Position numbers and translations under genes: made by a program. Of a stretch of 64,000 nucleotides of DNA, positions 62,497-64,000 are shown in pieces. The first letter of the stretch is position 1. Every line of letters begins with the position of its first letter. The DNA lies in assembly GCA_963708645.1 (NCBI GenBank), contig CAVPTA010000007.1:310001-374000 (forward strand), written 5' to 3'. The stretch is from RYN-133 sp963708645 (GTDB lineage: Bacteria > Actinomycetota > Actinomycetes > Mycobacteriales > Jatrophihabitantaceae). The notes under the pieces were generated by a model. It was not told the DNA's origin. It saw nothing but the letters and a program-made list of their open reading frames with translations, and ran no database searches.

Positions 62497-63533
62497 CGAG
62501 CTGCTCCGGCCGGCTCGCTCGGCGTCTGCTCGTCGCCGGTGCCCGCAGCCTTGTCATCCCCGCTACCAGCAGCCTTGCCGTCGTCGTCGTCGGTTTCGGC
62601 GCGGTGGCCGGTCAGGGCGAGGAAGACGTCGTCGAGCGTCGGGCGCCGCAGCCCGATGTCGAGGATCGTGACGTGGGCGGTGTCGAGCTGCCGCAACGCC
62701 TCGGTGAGCACGCCCGCGCCGCCACGCACCGGCGCGATCAGCCGCCGGGTGTGCTGATCGACATCGACCTCGCTGACTGCCACGCCGTCGAGCACGCCCT
62801 TGGCGGGCGCGAGGTCGTCGACGGAGCCGACGACCACCTCGATGCGCTCGCCGCCGACCTGTGCTTTCAGCGCGTCGGAAGTGCCCTGCGCGATGCGCTT
62901 GCCGTGGTCGATGACCAGGATGTCGTCGGCGAGCCGGTCGGCCTCTTCGAGGTACTGCGTCGTCAGCAACACGGTCGTGCCCGCGTCGACCAACTTCGTG
63001 ATCACCTCCCACATGTCGTTGCGGCTGCGCGGATCGAGCCCGGTGGTGGGCTCGTCCAGGAACAGCACAGGCGGGGTGGCCACGAGTGCGCCGGCAAGAT
63101 CGAGACGGCGACGCATGCCGCCGGAGTACGTCTTCACAGGGCGGTCGGCGGCGTCGGAGAGCGAAAACTGCTCGAGCAGTTCGTCGGACCTGGCTTTCGA
63201 GTGCCGCGGGTCGAGCCCGTACAGCCTCGCGACCATGTGCAGGTTCTCGTAGCCGGTCAGATATTCGTCGACCGCGGCGTACTGACCCGACACACCGATG
63301 TGCGCACGAACCTGACCGGCCTGCTTGCGCACGTCGTACCCGGCAACTTCTGCGGTGCCCCCGTCGGCATCGAGAAGCGTCGTCAGGATGCGCACCGCGG
63401 TCGTCTTGCCGGCCCCGTTGGGGCCGAGGACGGCGAGCACGCTGGCTTCGGGGACGGCCAGGTCGAGCCCGTCGAGCGCCCGAACCTTCCCGTAGATCTT
63501 GACGAGGCCGTTGGCCTGGACGACGTCGCTCAT
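62493..63533 (-). CDS. ABC exporter ATPase (DrrA-like)
   Basis: 346 residues from ATG 63533 (GAGAGG 6 bases upstream; GTG 63536 adjacent). Walker A LGPNGAGKTTAVRIL (near 35-49), Q-loop VSGQYAAVD, signature YSGGMRRRLDLAGAL (near 138), Walker B VLFLDEPTTGLD (near 158). The C-terminal domain (about 220-310) is the DrrA type, followed by an acidic Asp/Gly/Lys tail with a short internal repeat (GDDKAAGTGD). Energises the adjacent permease. Confidence 0.92.
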   Translation of the reverse strand: MSDVVQANGLVKIYGKVRALDGLDLAVPEASVLAVLGPNGAGKTTAVRILTTLLDADGGTAEVAGYDVRKQAGQVRAHIGVSGQYAAVDEYLTGYENLHMVARLYGLDPRHSKARSDELLEQFSLSDAADRPVKTYSGGMRRRLDLAGALVATPPVLFLDEPTTGLDPRSRNDMWEVITKLVDAGTTVLLTTQYLEEADRLADDILVIDHGKRIAQGTSDALKAQVGGERIEVVVGSVDDLAPAKGVLDGVAVSEVDVDQHTRRLIAPVRGGAGVLTEALRQLDTAHVTILDIGLRRPTLDDVFLALTGHRAETDDDDGKAAGSGDDKAAGTGDEQTPSEPAGAAR

Positions 63534-63595
63534 CACGCACCTCTCGGTCGAACCCGAACCCTAGGAGACCGGGACGACAAGGAACAACGATTTGA

Positions 63596-64000
63596 TCAAG
63601 TGTTCGCCAAGGGCGCATCGAGCACCCGCCCTGCGGCGCCGTGGACGACTGCTGCGACTGCGCCGGACCTGTGGTCTGCCCGTTGCAGGTCGGCGCCCGT
63701 ACCGCGCCGCCACAGGTCGTTGACCAGCCGATGTACGAGGTCCGCGTCTCCGTTTCGCGCCAGCGCCGGACCGAGTTCGTCCAGCATCCGGTCGACCAGC
63801 TCGGCTGCCGGGCGCAGGGATGCCGTGTGCACGTCCACGAGCTCGCCGCTGAGCCCGAATCGAGCCGCCCGCCACGCCGCCGCGCGCAGCCGTTCCGGGA
63901 CGAGCTCGACCGGCTCTGCGTGCAGCGCAGTCTCGACCGCTGCACGGCACAACGCCGCGAGTCGCACCGAGTCGGCCACCTGCTGGCCGCTGTCGGCGAA
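63596..64000 (-). CDS. C-terminal part of a YbdK-type carboxylate-amine ligase (GCS2 family), partial
   Basis: The last 134 residues of a gene that begins beyond the window. The text AAWRAARFGLSGELVDVHT, then PAAELVDRMLDEL and a closing WRRGTGADLQR, is the standard end of the YbdK/EgtA-like glutamate-cysteine ligase 2 family (about 360-380 residues). It joins glutamate or a similar acid to an amine using ATP. Active-site residues lie outside the window. It is upstream of the ABC genes on the same strand (62-base gap). Confidence 0.8.
   Translation of the reverse strand, partial: FADSGQQVADSVRLAALCRAAVETALHAEPVELVPERLRAAAWRAARFGLSGELVDVHTASLRPAAELVDRMLDELGPALARNGDADLVHRLVNDLWRRGTGADLQRADHRSGAVAAVVHGAAGRVLDAPLANT

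Overview
This is a 64 kb, high-GC chromosomal segment from an actinobacterium. The evidence is the block mfd, mazG, lipoprotein, eno, ftsB/divIC, DUF501, ppx (the order known from mycobacteria and relatives, here with a protease gene added), a deazaflavin (F420)-dependent nitroreductase-type protein, DUF4235 and DUF5302 proteins, frequent GTG/TTG starts and many 1-4 base gene overlaps. The genus cannot be fixed from the sequence alone.

Layout. 1-5.8 kb: a Gre-factor-like protein, a STAS/HATPase and STAS-like signalling pair, an acyl-CoA synthetase, a PfkB sugar kinase and a pirin. 5.8-18.8 kb: Lon protease, a GNAT/nitroreductase pair, a zinc alcohol dehydrogenase, small DUF proteins, a TetR/DHA2 efflux pair with a clear palindromic operator, a methyltransferase, an odd tRNA gene, SRPBCC and thioesterase genes, NDH-2, a family 5 uracil-DNA glycosylase and a cupredoxin. 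18.9-30.5 kb, all minus strand: mfd, a large secreted protease, SurA-like lipoprotein, mazG, eno, ftsB, DUF501 and ppx. 30.6-54 kb: an exopolysaccharide cluster with two glycosyltransferases, two GH26-like glycosidases, two sulfotransferases, a PAP2-like protein, a Wzx flippase, a Wzy polymerase fused to a Wzz domain, two further Wzz/BY-kinase-like proteins, an APH-like kinase, a lipoprotein, a secreted propeller/PKD protein, a WbaP-type initiating phosphosugar transferase and GalE. 54-64 kb: PEP carboxylase, Ada-AlkA and Ogt (alkylation repair), peptidyl-tRNA hydrolase and ribosomal protein L25, a secreted TIGR03118 protein, a DrrAB-type ABC exporter and the end of a YbdK-type carboxylate-amine ligase.

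How the cluster may work: WbaP loads the first sugar phosphate on undecaprenyl phosphate, the glycosyltransferases extend it, Wzx flips the unit and the Wzy-Wzz fusion polymerises it. The sulfotransferases may decorate the polymer, the GH26-like proteins trim it, and GalE supplies UDP-galactose. All three Wzz-associated cytoplasmic domains have lost the P-loop of BY-kinases, so length control here probably does not use the usual tyrosine phosphorylation cycle.

Most interesting points: three P-loop-less Wzz/BY-kinase-like proteins, one fused to Wzy; a subtilisin-fold protease whose active site reads like a sedolisin; a short-variable-arm tRNA with a UAA anticodon and a non-standard anticodon loop; a chain of hairpins upstream of wbaP; and large palindromes around mazG and the SurA-like gene. 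Five genes (STAS/HATPase, Wzy-Wzz, galE, PEP carboxylase, rplY) carry short indels that break the frame. In each the conserved protein continues in another frame, so sequencing error is the first explanation to test.
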